Assembly (NCBI RefSeq): GCF_003937945.1
Contig: NZ_RSEC01000058.1
Span: 1 to 64,000 of the forward strand
DNA length: 64,000 bases
DNA from: Amycolatopsis eburnea
Lineage (GTDB): Bacteria; Actinomycetota; Actinomycetes; Mycobacteriales; Pseudonocardiaceae
Direction of reading: 5' to 3'
The position numbers and the translations under genes are program-made. This document shows, piece after piece, positions 8,047 through 19,745 of the stretch. The notes under the pieces were generated by a model. The model was not told the DNA's origin and searched no databases. It saw only the letters and a list, made by a program, of their open reading frames with translations. How positions within the stretch are numbered: the stretch's first letter is position 1; every line of letters starts with the position of its first letter.

Positions 8047-9291
8047 GTGGCAAGACTCCTCACCGGCCTCTCGCTGGGCTACTTCCTGGTCATGCTGGAC
8101 ACGACGATCGTGACGGTGGCGCTCCCGTCGCTGTCGCCCGCACTCGTGGACCAGCAATGGATTTCGAACGGCTACACGCTGACGTTCGCGGCGTTCCTCC
8201 TGACGGCGGGCGCGTGGTCCGATCGCTTCGGCGCCCGCCGCGTGTTCTTCACCGGCTTGGTCTCCTTCGCTTTGCTGTCGGGCCTTTCCGCGCTCGCGTC
8301 GCCGACGGTCTTGATCGGCCTGCGCGCCCTCCTGGGCGTGGCCGGAGCGCTGCTGGTGCCGTCGTCGCTGTCCCTGATCGCGACGGCCTACCCGGTGCCT
8401 GCCGCGCGTGCCAAGGCGATGGGGGTGTGGGCGGCGGTGAGTGGCACGGGCCTGGTGGCGGGCCCGCTGCTGGGCGGCGTGCTGACGGAGGCGTTCGGCT
8501 GGCGCGCGATCTTCGTGGTGAACGTCCCGGTGGCGCTGCTCGCGCTGGCGCTGTCCCGCTCGGCGCCGTCGACGCCACCCAAGCCGCGCCGGCTGGACGT
8601 GGTCAGCCAGGTGTCCGCCGTTATCGCTTTGTCGACATTGACGTATGCGCTGGTGGAAGCCGTCTTCTGGCCCCTGATCCCCGCCGCGGTGGCCGCGCTG
8701 GTGTTCCTCCGGGCCCAGCGCCGCCCGGACGCGATGCTCCCGCGACGGCTCGTTTCCTGGGGTCTCTTGGCCGGCGCGATCGTGAACTTCGGCCTGTCCG
8801 GCGTTCTGTTCGTCCTGTCGCTGTACTTCCAGCAAACCCGCGGCTACGCCCCTTCGGCGACGGGCCTGGCGTTCCTCCCGCTGACCATCCCGACGGCGTT
8901 CAACCCGATCTTCACCGGCCGCCTGGTCGCCCGCGTCGGCCCGCGCATTCCCGCGGTGTCGGGCTTTTCCCTGATGGCAATGGGAACGCTCATCGAGGCG
9001 TGCTCGCCAGTGCTTTCCGTGCTGGCGTTGGCGTTGCTGGGCTTCGGCGTCTCGCTCGCGATCCCGTCCCTGCTGACCGCGGTCGTCGGCTCGGCCCCGC
9101 CGGAACTGGCGGGGATCGCGGGCGGCGCGTTGAACGCGTCCCGCCAGACCGGCGCGGTGCTGGGGGTCGCCGTCCTCGGGGTGCTGGCGTCCGGGACATC
9201 GACGGCTTTCGCGCTGACCACGGCCGCCGTGCTCCTGTTCGCCGGCGGTGTTTCCTGTTTCCTGTTCCTGCGTGAAACGGGAAACCCCTAG
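8047..9291 (+). CDS. MFS drug-exporter-like transporter (DHA2 type)
   Basis: Integral membrane transporter of 414 residues with a GTG start and about 12 hydrophobic segments. TM1 carries the DHA2-like motif MLDTTIVTVALPSL, the loop after TM2 has WSDRFGARRVF (motif A), and TM5 has the antiporter-type GTGLVAGPLLGGVLTE (motif C). At 414 residues it is shorter than 14-TM EmrB-type pumps. Proton-driven export of a small hydrophobic or heterocyclic compound is the likely role. The divergent LysR gene is its probable regulator. Confidence 0.88.
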   Translation: MARLLTGLSLGYFLVMLDTTIVTVALPSLSPALVDQQWISNGYTLTFAAFLLTAGAWSDRFGARRVFFTGLVSFALLSGLSALASPTVLIGLRALLGVAGALLVPSSLSLIATAYPVPAARAKAMGVWAAVSGTGLVAGPLLGGVLTEAFGWRAIFVVNVPVALLALALSRSAPSTPPKPRRLDVVSQVSAVIALSTLTYALVEAVFWPLIPAAVAALVFLRAQRRPDAMLPRRLVSWGLLAGAIVNFGLSGVLFVLSLYFQQTRGYAPSATGLAFLPLTIPTAFNPIFTGRLVARVGPRIPAVSGFSLMAMGTLIEACSPVLSVLALALLGFGVSLAIPSLLTAVVGSAPPELAGIAGGALNASRQTGAVLGVAVLGVLASGTSTAFALTTAAVLLFAGGVSCFLFLRETGNP

Positions 9292-9380
9292 TCGCGAAAT
9301 GGCGCGTGACGAATCCTGGTTGCAGGGCCGGAAATCCTCCGGAATCCCCTGAAACAACCATTCCCGAGGAGGGACTCGTC

Positions 9381-9563
9381 ATGTCCTTGCCCAGAAAGCT
9401 GGCCAGAATCGGTGGCCCGGTGCTCGCGCTCTGCATCGTCGCGGCGGCGCCGCTGATCGGCTCCACGACGGCGTTCGCGGACGGCGACGGCAGCACGCCG
9501 CCGCCGGTCACCACGACCACGCCGCCCCCGGCCGGTACCGACGGCAACCCCTGGCACGGCTGA
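9381..9563 (+). CDS. Small secreted Thr/Pro-rich peptide
   Basis: A 60-residue product: a Sec signal peptide (MSLPRKLARIGGPVLALCIV then AAAPLIGSTTAFA, cleavage before DGDG) leaves a mature peptide of about 27 residues. That peptide is rich in Pro and Thr (TPPPVTTTTPPPAG) and ends in NPWHG. ATG 9381 follows GAGGAGGG with good spacing; the longer frame from 9306 has no site. The function is unknown. It ends in a strong hairpin shared with the convergent SARP gene. Confidence 0.68.
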   Translation: MSLPRKLARIGGPVLALCIVAAAPLIGSTTAFADGDGSTPPPVTTTTPPPAGTDGNPWHG

Positions 9564-9569
9564 CGCGGA

Positions 9570-9602
9570 CCGGGCCGGCCGGGCCAGGGGCGGCCGGCCC
9601 GG
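9570..9602. terminator. Bidirectional hairpin terminator
   Basis: Arms CCGGGCCGGCC (9570-9580) and GGCCGGCCCGG (9592-9602) are perfect complements with an 11-base loop, followed by CTTTT on the plus strand. The hairpin lies between the convergent small secreted peptide gene and the SARP gene. Confidence 0.75.
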
Positions 9603-9610
9603 AACGCTTT

Positions 9611-12502
9611 TCAGCGGGAAGCGCAGGCGCATTCCCATTCCGCGCGTTCGGTGCGCAATTCCCCGGCCTCCGGCAAACCGAGTTCGGTGAACGCCTCGAC
9701 GGCAGCGTCCCAATGCTCGACGGCGTCACCGTGTTCGCCCATCGCGTGCAGCGTTTCCGCGACCCGCTGGTGCGCCCGGGCCTGGTAGGTGCGGTTCCCG
9801 TCGCCGGCGGCCAGGTCCAGGGCGGCCCGGCCGGCGACGAGCGCGTCCCGGTGCGCACCCCTGGCGAGCGCGGTCGCGCCGCGGTCGAGGTAGAGCTGCG
9901 TGCGCAGGTCGGCGTCCGGCACGTTGGCCGCCACCTCCTTGGCCTTGTCGTGGTAGCGCACGGCTTCGGGGTAGCGCCCCAGCTCGCGGTGCACGTTGCC
10001 GATGTTGTTCAGCGCGTAGGCCTCGACGCAGTGGTCGCCGATTTCGGCGGCGTGGGCGTGCGCCTCGGTGTAGCTGCCCAGCGCCTCGGTGAGCCGGCCG
10101 AGGTTCTCCTGCACCGAACCGAGGTTGTTGAGCGCGTGCGCGACGCCTTGGACGTGCCCGATTTCCCGCAGGATCCGCGCCGCGGCGCCGTGCTGGCCCA
10201 GCGCCACTTCGAGGTTGCCGTGCAGTTCGTTGAGGTAGCCGAGCATGCTCAACGCGTGGGCTTCGCCCCGGCGGTCGTCGGTCTGTTCGTACTTCGCCAG
10301 CGCGGCCTCGAGGTGGGCGATCGCCTGCGCGTGCTTGCCCAGCTCCATCGTGGGGATCGCGAGCGCGCACAGCGTCGCCGCTTCGCCACGCACGTCGCCG
10401 AGCCGGTGCCACTTCGGCAGTGCCTGGGCGGCGAATTCCAGCGCTTCCGCAAGCCGCCCGCGCCGGTCGTTCGCGGTCGCCAGGCGGAGCAGCACGTGCG
10501 CCTGGCCGTAGTCGTTGCCGGGATCGGCCGACACGGTCCGCCACGCCAGCTCGAGCGTGCCGATCCAGTCCTCGAACTGGTTGGTGGTGTTGAAGTAGCG
10601 CCACAGCAGCACGGCCAGCCGCCACGTGTGCTCGGGCAGGTCGTGCCGGGCGGCGTAGCGGATCGCGGCCACGAGGTTGTCCCGCTCCGCGGCGATCCAC
10701 CGCAGGCCGGCCGCCTCGTCGGCGAAGGCGGGCGCGACCGGGCAGGACCGGTCCGACGCCGGCTGCTGGGCCTGGTCGAACGGGTAGGCGGCGCCGACCG
10801 CGGCCGCGAGCGTGACCAGGTAGAAGTCGAGCAGGCGCACCAGGGCCTGCCGGGGCGCCGGTTCGGCGGCGGCGTACGCCTTGAGCGGGTCCAGCATCTG
10901 GTACCGCTCGGGCGCGGCCTCCTCCAGCAGGCTGACCTCGTGCAGCTCGTCGAGCAGCCGCCGGGCCTCGACGACGTCGCACCCGGCGAGCGCGGCGCCG
11001 CCTGCGACGTCGACGTCCGGCCCCGGCAGGCCGCCGAGCAGCCGGAACATCGCTCGCTGCGGCTCGCCGAGCTGCTGGTAGGACACCCGGACGGCGGCGA
11101 TGCCGTCGTCCTCGGCCAGCGGGCCGCCCTGTTCGAGCAGGTGGAGCAGGTGCTCCAGCGGCCACTTGTCGTGCCGCCGGAACAGCGCCGCCGCCACCCG
11201 GATCGGCATCGGCAGGAACCCGCACCGCTTGACGACCAGCGCGACCTCGGCCGCACGCCCGCGCACCCGCGGCGCGTCGGTCAGCGCGGTGAACAGCTCG
11301 GCGGCCTCGTCCGGCGGCAACGGCGCCAGCCGGACCGGCTCGCCGGTGTCGCCCATCCGCCTGCTGGTGACGATCGCGAGGCAGCCGCCGTCTTCGGGCA
11401 GCAGCGGCCGGATCTGCTCCGCCGACGCGGCGTTGTCCAGCACGACCAGCGTGCGCGTGCCGTACAGGGTGGTCTGGTAGAGCGTGACCTTCCGGCCGAC
11501 GGTGGCCGGGATCTGCTCGGCCGGCACCCCCAGCTCGAGCAGCAGCTCGGTGAGCGCGTCGCCGACGCTGGTCTCGGGCACGCCGGGGGTGAACCCGTTG
11601 AGCCGGGCCAGGAGCTGGCCGTCCGGGTACCGGTCGCGCAGCCGGTGCGCGGCTTCGACGGCGAGGCCGGTCTTGCCGACACCGGGCGCGCCGCTCACCC
11701 AGACCGCGCGCTTGCCGGAAGCGGCGGCCGTCTCGATCTTGGCGAGCTCGCGGTCCCGCCCCGTGAACGCCCCGGGCCGCGACGGCAGCGAGCTCGGCGG
11801 ATCACCGTGCTCGGCGCGCGCGGCGAGGTTCCGCAGCACGGGCCCGGGTTCCATGCGCAGCTCGGCGAGCGCGGCCCGCGTGCTCTCGAACACGCGCAGC
11901 GCGCCCACCTGGTCACCCCCGGCGAGCAAGGCGCGCATGAGCAGCCCGGCGTGCTTCTGGCTGGCCGGATCGGTCCGCACGAGCGGCCGCAGCCGGTCGC
12001 GCGCCGGGCGGTGGTCGCCGATGCCCAGCTCCAGCTCGGCGAGGTCGCCCACGGCGTCGGAGAGGCTCTCCTCCGGGAAGCCGGCTTCGGGCCCGCCGAC
12101 GCGGTCGATGTCGATGTCCTCGAGGAACCGTCCCCGCCACAGCCCGACGGCCTCCCGCAGCAGCTCGATCTTCCGCCGCGGGTCGTCGGCCCGCCCGGTC
12201 TCGGCGCGCAGCCGGTCGAACCGGGCGGTGTCGAGCTGGTCGTCGCCGAGCCGCAGGAGGTAACCGGTGGGGGTGGTCTCGATGCTCACGCCGATGTCGC
12301 GCAGCCGCTTGACGTAGCTGCGCACCAGGGTGGGCTTGGTTTCGCGGCCGGTCCAGACGATCTCGGCGAGGCGGGCGCTCGACACCGGCTTGTTCGCGTT
12401 CAGGAGCAGCACGACGAGGACGAACCGCTGCTGCTGGTCACCCAGCGGCACCGGCGCGCCGTCGTGCCACGCCTCGAGCGGGCCGAGCATCCGGAACTCC
12501 AC
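9611..12502 (-). CDS. AfsR-like SARP regulator with NB-ARC and TPR domains
   Basis: Large SARP-family activator of 963 residues, built like AfsR. An OmpR-type winged helix (about 1-90, MEFRMLGPLEAW...) is followed by the bacterial transcriptional activation domain (about 95-240). The NB-ARC ATPase has Walker A GAPGVGKTG near 270 and Walker B TLVVLDNA near 355. A TPR array runs from about 640 to the end, with repeats of the form ALNNLGSVQENLGRLTEALG. SARPs activate secondary-metabolite or developmental genes by binding direct repeats; the NB-ARC and TPR parts gate activity. No biosynthetic cluster is in view, so it may be pleiotropic. It is divergent from the vWA gene across 148 bp. Confidence 0.93.
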   Translation of the reverse strand: MEFRMLGPLEAWHDGAPVPLGDQQQRFVLVVLLLNANKPVSSARLAEIVWTGRETKPTLVRSYVKRLRDIGVSIETTPTGYLLRLGDDQLDTARFDRLRAETGRADDPRRKIELLREAVGLWRGRFLEDIDIDRVGGPEAGFPEESLSDAVGDLAELELGIGDHRPARDRLRPLVRTDPASQKHAGLLMRALLAGGDQVGALRVFESTRAALAELRMEPGPVLRNLAARAEHGDPPSSLPSRPGAFTGRDRELAKIETAAASGKRAVWVSGAPGVGKTGLAVEAAHRLRDRYPDGQLLARLNGFTPGVPETSVGDALTELLLELGVPAEQIPATVGRKVTLYQTTLYGTRTLVVLDNAASAEQIRPLLPEDGGCLAIVTSRRMGDTGEPVRLAPLPPDEAAELFTALTDAPRVRGRAAEVALVVKRCGFLPMPIRVAAALFRRHDKWPLEHLLHLLEQGGPLAEDDGIAAVRVSYQQLGEPQRAMFRLLGGLPGPDVDVAGGAALAGCDVVEARRLLDELHEVSLLEEAAPERYQMLDPLKAYAAAEPAPRQALVRLLDFYLVTLAAAVGAAYPFDQAQQPASDRSCPVAPAFADEAAGLRWIAAERDNLVAAIRYAARHDLPEHTWRLAVLLWRYFNTTNQFEDWIGTLELAWRTVSADPGNDYGQAHVLLRLATANDRRGRLAEALEFAAQALPKWHRLGDVRGEAATLCALAIPTMELGKHAQAIAHLEAALAKYEQTDDRRGEAHALSMLGYLNELHGNLEVALGQHGAAARILREIGHVQGVAHALNNLGSVQENLGRLTEALGSYTEAHAHAAEIGDHCVEAYALNNIGNVHRELGRYPEAVRYHDKAKEVAANVPDADLRTQLYLDRGATALARGAHRDALVAGRAALDLAAGDGNRTYQARAHQRVAETLHAMGEHGDAVEHWDAAVEAFTELGLPEAGELRTERAEWECACASR

Positions 12503-12650
12503 GCGGCCTCCCCGCTGTCAGCTTGCTGTCCTCTTTTCACATCGCGCAAACGGCCGTCAAGGTTTCGAAAATCCGCATTTCTTCCACGTTCGATACACGC
12601 GCGCTTGCGAGGCTGCGCCCGGTCGAACCAGGGGTGAAGGAGAAACGGGT

Positions 12651-13244
12651 ATGGGGTCCGACGTGTTGCCGTGTTACGTGGCGTGCGACCTCTCGCTGTC
12701 GATGGCCGACCACATCGACGAACTGAACGCCGGCCTGCGCGAGTTCCGCGGCGCGGTCCACGAGTCGCTGCTCGACCGGGTCCTCTGCAGCGTGATCGGC
12801 TTCGGCGCGGAGCCGTCCCTGGTCCAGCGCCTGCTGCCGATGGACGCGCTGGCCGACCTGCCCGCCCCCGGCGTCTCCGCGGGCACCGACTTCGGCCCGG
12901 TGTTCACGTTCCTGCGCGAGTCGATCGAGTCCGACACGCGCGTGCTGGCGGCCCACCGCCTGTGGGTCCACCGCCCGCTGGTGTTCTTCCTGTCCGACGG
13001 CCAGCCGACGGACCCGGTCACCTGGCCGTCGGCCTTCTCTTCGCTCGTCGATCCTTCGTGGGCCGACCGCCCCCGGATGGTGGCGTTCGGCGTGGGCGAC
13101 GCGGACGAAGCCGCGTTGGGCCGAATCGGCACGTACCGCACCTACCTCAGCCGCGACGGCATCCGCCTGGGCACGGCCCTGACCGCCGCGGTGATGCACG
13201 TTCTGTCCACTTCTCGTCCACCGGCCGATCGCAGGCTGTCCTGA
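12651..13244 (+). CDS. von Willebrand factor A domain protein (TerY-like)
   Basis: Soluble vWA-domain protein of 197 residues. The metal-site motif appears as CDLSLSMAD (DxSxS) near residue 12. The further MIDAS elements are the threonine in SAGTDFGPVF near 83 and the aspartate in VFFLSDGQPTD near 117. Length and order match TerY-type proteins of tellurite/stress operons, though no TerD-like gene is nearby. ATG 12651 follows GAAGGAGAA; the in-frame upstream extension was rejected. The next gene starts 39 bp downstream in the same direction, suggesting an operon. Confidence 0.85.
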   Translation: MGSDVLPCYVACDLSLSMADHIDELNAGLREFRGAVHESLLDRVLCSVIGFGAEPSLVQRLLPMDALADLPAPGVSAGTDFGPVFTFLRESIESDTRVLAAHRLWVHRPLVFFLSDGQPTDPVTWPSAFSSLVDPSWADRPRMVAFGVGDADEAALGRIGTYRTYLSRDGIRLGTALTAAVMHVLSTSRPPADRRLS

Positions 13245-13283
13245 AGGGGGTGCCGGCCCATGGAAACGCACTGAAGGAGAACG

Positions 13284-14210
13284 ATGGTGGAGCGCGCGGA
13301 GCTGATCCAGGAGCTGAAGACCCTGCGCAAGGGCCGCGGCCTGGCAGGCCGGCTGGAGGACCGCGTGGGCCCGTACCTGCGAACGGCCTGCGCGGTAGCG
13401 GCCGACGACGGCATGGTGGCGATCCGCGAGAAGGTCGCGGGCCGACTGTCGTCGCTGGCCTCGCACCTGCCGGAGGACCTGCGGGTAGCGGCGCTGGCGG
13501 CCTTCGCGATCTCGTCCGAGGCCCGCCAGCCCCTGTACCAGGACCGCGTCCGCTGGGCGGCTTCCCTCCTGGACCGAGACCCCCGAACGGTCCGCCGGAG
13601 GGTGGACGAGGCGATCGAGGTGCTGGCGGAGCTGGCTTCGTCTTCGCCGTCGGCTGCCCCGTCGGCCGACAGCTGGCACACGGCTTCGCTCGCGGTGTCG
13701 ATGGTGCTGGACCAGGGAGCGCCGTTGATCCTCGAGCAGCGTCGGATCGTGGCCGACCGGGACGGCCTGCGGTCCTTGGACCTGGCTGTTTCGCTTCCGG
13801 CCGGTCGTTCGTCGTTGTCGACGACGGTGCTTTACGGCGGCCGCCTGGTGGACCGCGGGATGGAGGCGACCGACCGCTGGGGTTTTCGTCTGGACTTGCC
13901 CCGGCCATTGTCCCGAGGCGAGTCCTGGGAGTCGGCTCTGCTGTTCCGGCTGCCGTCGGTTGCGGCGTTGCGGCCGCACATGGTGTGCGTGCCTCGGCAG
14001 CCGTGCGAGTCGTTCGATCTGCGGGTTCGGTTCGAGGGGCAGCCGGAGGTGCGGGTGCTGGAGGGAGCGTTCCAGCGGGATGTGTCGGACCCGGGGTATC
14101 GGGGGCGCCCGCACGAGGTCGACCCGTCGGGGGAGATCCATTTGAGGTTCCAGCGCCTCACACCGGGGCTGGCGTACGGGGCGCGATGGGACGATCGGAG
14201 CTCTGCATGA
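13284..14210 (+). CDS. Conserved actinobacterial protein, unknown function
   Basis: A 308-residue protein without a recognised fold. The N-terminal 115 residues (ELKTLRKGRGLAGRLEDRVG, later RDPRTVRRRVDEAIEVLAEL) resemble an alpha-helical module seen at the start of many actinobacterial hypothetical proteins. The C-terminal two-thirds is predominantly beta-like. There is no signal peptide or membrane segment. It is preceded by GAAGGAG and follows the vWA gene by 39 bp, so the two are probably cotranscribed and may act together; that link is inference. Confidence 0.7.
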   Translation: MVERAELIQELKTLRKGRGLAGRLEDRVGPYLRTACAVAADDGMVAIREKVAGRLSSLASHLPEDLRVAALAAFAISSEARQPLYQDRVRWAASLLDRDPRTVRRRVDEAIEVLAELASSSPSAAPSADSWHTASLAVSMVLDQGAPLILEQRRIVADRDGLRSLDLAVSLPAGRSSLSTTVLYGGRLVDRGMEATDRWGFRLDLPRPLSRGESWESALLFRLPSVAALRPHMVCVPRQPCESFDLRVRFEGQPEVRVLEGAFQRDVSDPGYRGRPHEVDPSGEIHLRFQRLTPGLAYGARWDDRSSA

Positions 14211-14277
14211 GAGGGCAGCGCTCGACGTCAGGCATGTCGGCCGAAACTTGTCGGTGCTTGCGGTTACTTTGTCCACC

Positions 14278-17544
<3,267 letters not shown>

Positions 17545-17559
17545 GCGTGTGTGTAGCGC

Positions 17560-18030
17560 TCAGGGAAGGTCCGGGTCGGGGAGCTCGGCGACGAATCGGG
17601 CGGCGGTTTCACGGTCGACGAGCGCATTGTCGGCAAGCCATTCGACGGCGCGACGCTGCGCGCGCGTGTCCCGGAACTTGTACCAGGACTCGAGAAGCTC
17701 CGGGTACTCCTCGTGCAGCTCGTCCTTGAAGCGGCGGAACGCACCCCGGCCGCGGATGGCCCGCTCCAGCCGACGGCCTGCCCGCTCGTCGCTGATCCCG
17801 TCGGCGAAGTCCGCCATGTCCTCGTACCAGACGTAGGACGGCAGGGGCCGGATCGGGATCAGGTCCAGCTCGTCGAGGTCGACCGGGTGCTCGCCGTCGA
17901 TCCCGCCTTCCCGGGTCCAGTACCCCATCTCACCCGTCCGCGGGTCGACCAGGTGGAAGTGCTCGTAGTCGGTCTGGTCCTCCAGAGCCCCCGCGATCTC
18001 TTCGAGGTCGAACTTCTCCAAGCCGAGCAT
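17560..18030 (-). CDS. UPF0158 family protein
   Basis: A 156-residue acidic protein matching the UPF0158 family in size and sequence style. It has an N-terminal helix (DLEEIAGALED), a central WTREGG-containing beta part and the conserved RPLPSYVWYEDMADFADGI. The C-terminal half has RAIRGRGAFRRFKDEL and SWYKFRDTRAQRRAVEWLAD. The biochemical role of the family is not established. It converges on the SNF2 gene with 15 bp between stops. Confidence 0.85.
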   Translation of the reverse strand: MLGLEKFDLEEIAGALEDQTDYEHFHLVDPRTGEMGYWTREGGIDGEHPVDLDELDLIPIRPLPSYVWYEDMADFADGISDERAGRRLERAIRGRGAFRRFKDELHEEYPELLESWYKFRDTRAQRRAVEWLADNALVDRETAARFVAELPDPDLP

Positions 18031-18180
18031 GCGGAGAGCCTACGCCGAGCCGGCACTCCAGTTCCGGCAGGCCGCGACGACCGAAGAATCTTCCGGGTGC
18101 CACGGCGGTGGGCGCCGTGCGCGCAGGTCGATCACTCGTGGCGGTGCCTTCTGGGATGAGAGGCCGAGAAGCCTTCATCG

Positions 18181-18222
18181 CTGGTGGCATCGGCGGCCGG
18201 ACTTGGCCGCCGACACCACCAG
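18181..18222 (-). terminator. Hairpin after the sigma-like gene
   Basis: Outer arms CTGGTGG/CCACCAG and inner arms CGGCGGCC/GGCCGCCG form a long stem interrupted by a 3x3 internal loop, 6 bp beyond the stop codon of the minus-strand gene at 18228. No U tract follows, as is common in high-GC actinomycetes. The rest of 18031-18180 shows nothing recognisable. Confidence 0.6.
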
Positions 18223-18227
18223 AGGGT

Positions 18228-18965
18228 TCATGCCGCGGCGGAATGGTGAGTGAGGGATTCTGTCAGTCGTCGCTCGGCTCGTGACAGTTGTTGCCGGAAT
18301 TGGTAGGAGGAGACGCCGCGTTCGTGGGCGACGGATGCGGCGCCCTCGCCGTCGAGCCGTACTCGTCCGATGAGGCTGGCTTCGTCTTCGGTCAGGGTGT
18401 CGTCTTTGACGGCTTGCGCCAGGACGAGGTCCGGATGTCCGGTTGTCCGGGCTCGGTACCTGACGAACGTGCTCTCGTCGTACGTGGAGCGTGTTCCGTT
18501 GATCCGGTCTTCCTTTCCGCGAGCCTCCAGTCCGTAGCGGTGGGCCATGAACCGCAGTGACGAGTAGAGCATCGGCTTGTCGGGGTCCAGCGAGTTCAGT
18601 GCCTGGAGAAAACCTTCGACGATCTCGGCGTCGAAGTCGGCGATGTCACCGCGGAAGTTGCGGGCGATGCTGCCGGCGACCTTCTTCAGGCCCGGCATCA
18701 TCAACCCGAGTGCCGCCGTGGTCCAGGGATCGCCCTGTTCCTGTGCGCGTCGCACGACCTCGCTCCAGACCGCGTTCTTCACGTGGTTGCTGGTCTGGCG
18801 CTTGAGGAGGGTGATCCGGAGCTCGTCCAGGGGAATCGGCCGGTCGGGGAGGCCGAATCCGATGACGCGTCCGTCGAGTGACAGTGCTGTCGGCTGCGCG
18901 GTCAGCTCGTTGAAGCGTCGTTCGATGATCTCCAGCGAGGTGAGCGACCGCTGATGGTCAGGCAT
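18228..18965 (-). CDS. Sigma-factor-like protein of unknown role
   Basis: A 245-residue protein with weak sigma-70 architecture. Residues about 60-155 resemble region 2 in helical pattern (AVWSEVVRRAQEQGDPWTTA through LYSSLRFMAHRYGLEARG). Residues about 185-240 look like a region 4 helix-turn-helix (LTEDEASLIGRVRLDGEGAA then SVAHERGVSSYQFRQQLSRA). It could be a divergent sigma factor or a DNA-binding protein that reuses the fold. It faces the DUF6907-like gene across a 158-bp divergent region. Similar pairs are familiar from actinomycete mobile and accessory regions, which fits the edge of a defence island. Confidence 0.6.
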   Translation of the reverse strand: MPDHQRSLTSLEIIERRFNELTAQPTALSLDGRVIGFGLPDRPIPLDELRITLLKRQTSNHVKNAVWSEVVRRAQEQGDPWTTAALGLMMPGLKKVAGSIARNFRGDIADFDAEIVEGFLQALNSLDPDKPMLYSSLRFMAHRYGLEARGKEDRINGTRSTYDESTFVRYRARTTGHPDLVLAQAVKDDTLTEDEASLIGRVRLDGEGAASVAHERGVSSYQFRQQLSRAERRLTESLTHHSAAA

Positions 18966-19123
18966 TGCTTGCCTTCCTTGTCGGGGAGGTCGACACCCCC
19001 TAATACGGAATCTGCGGCGCGATCATGAAAGGAACCACTCGATTGTGCGACGCCTGTACGGCGTGTCGCTCCGCTGCATTGCTCGACCATCTGTCTACGT
19101 CAAGCGCGTTGAAGGAGAACGGT

Positions 19124-19675
19124 ATGAAGAACAAGGCCCTGTTGGGCAACGTGCCCGAGGTGGATCTGAGCGCGCTCGATGCGGCGCAGCGCGAAGGACA
19201 TACTTGCGTCCGCTGCGGACGCGTTCCGCTTCATCGAGTTGACCTGACGCAGGTCGGCGCGCCAGATCTGATCGCCTGCTCCGGCGAGGATGCCGCAATC
19301 TGCTCGCGGCCGGTGTTCTGGCTGGCGACACCCTGCCCACAGTGGTGCAACGGTCTACACGACGATCGCGACGCCGGCCCGGACCGTCGTCACTTCTCCA
19401 GCTGGGAGGAGCAGGTGCCCTTGACCTTGGAGGATGCCCAGGAGATGGGGCCGGGGTTGGGGTGGCAGCCCGAGTACGCGGTCGTGAGCCTCGACCAAGG
19501 CGTCCGCGAGGACGCGCCGCGGATCTGGTGCGGCAAGGGAGCGACCAATCAGGGCTGGCACCTGACCGAGGACGAGGCCCGTCGCCTCGCCGTGACGTTG
19601 ACGGCCGCGGCTAACTTGGCTGCGGGTGAGCTGGCTGGTCAGCTGCAACTGCCGTTCGGCATCGTCGCGGCGTAG
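19124..19675 (+). CDS. DUF6907-like accessory-region protein
   Basis: A 183-residue protein with two cysteine-rich parts. CVRCGRVP near residue 27 looks like half of a zinc ribbon. CPQWCNGLHDDRDAGPDRRH is typical of DUF6907-type proteins common on actinomycete integrative elements. The C-terminal half ends in a helix (EDEARRLAVTLTAAANLAAG) also typical of that family. The function is unknown. ATG 19124 follows GAAGGAG; the ATG at 19025 does not have a site and adds unrelated sequence. Confidence 0.6.
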   Translation: MKNKALLGNVPEVDLSALDAAQREGHTCVRCGRVPLHRVDLTQVGAPDLIACSGEDAAICSRPVFWLATPCPQWCNGLHDDRDAGPDRRHFSSWEEQVPLTLEDAQEMGPGLGWQPEYAVVSLDQGVREDAPRIWCGKGATNQGWHLTEDEARRLAVTLTAAANLAAGELAGQLQLPFGIVAA

Positions 19676-19685
19676 GACGACGAGC

Positions 19686-19717
19686 TGGCTCGGCATGTCG
19701 CGCGGCATCCCGAGCCA
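19686..19717. terminator. Hairpin between convergent genes
   Basis: Perfect 8-bp arms TGGCTCGG (19686-19693) and CCGAGCCA (19710-19717) lie in the 70-bp convergent gap between the DUF6907-like gene and the nucleotidyltransferase gene, consistent with a shared terminator. Confidence 0.55.
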
Positions 19718-19745
19718 ACTCAACGCCGGCACCGTCTGAATGTCC

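Noticed and set aside
7687..9357. 556-residue minus-strand open frame
   Set aside because: Shadow of the MFS transporter gene, rich in Arg and Gln with no hydrophobic segments or motifs.
9713..12637. 974-residue plus-strand open frame
   Set aside because: Antisense shadow of the SARP/NB-ARC/TPR gene, produced by high third-position GC.
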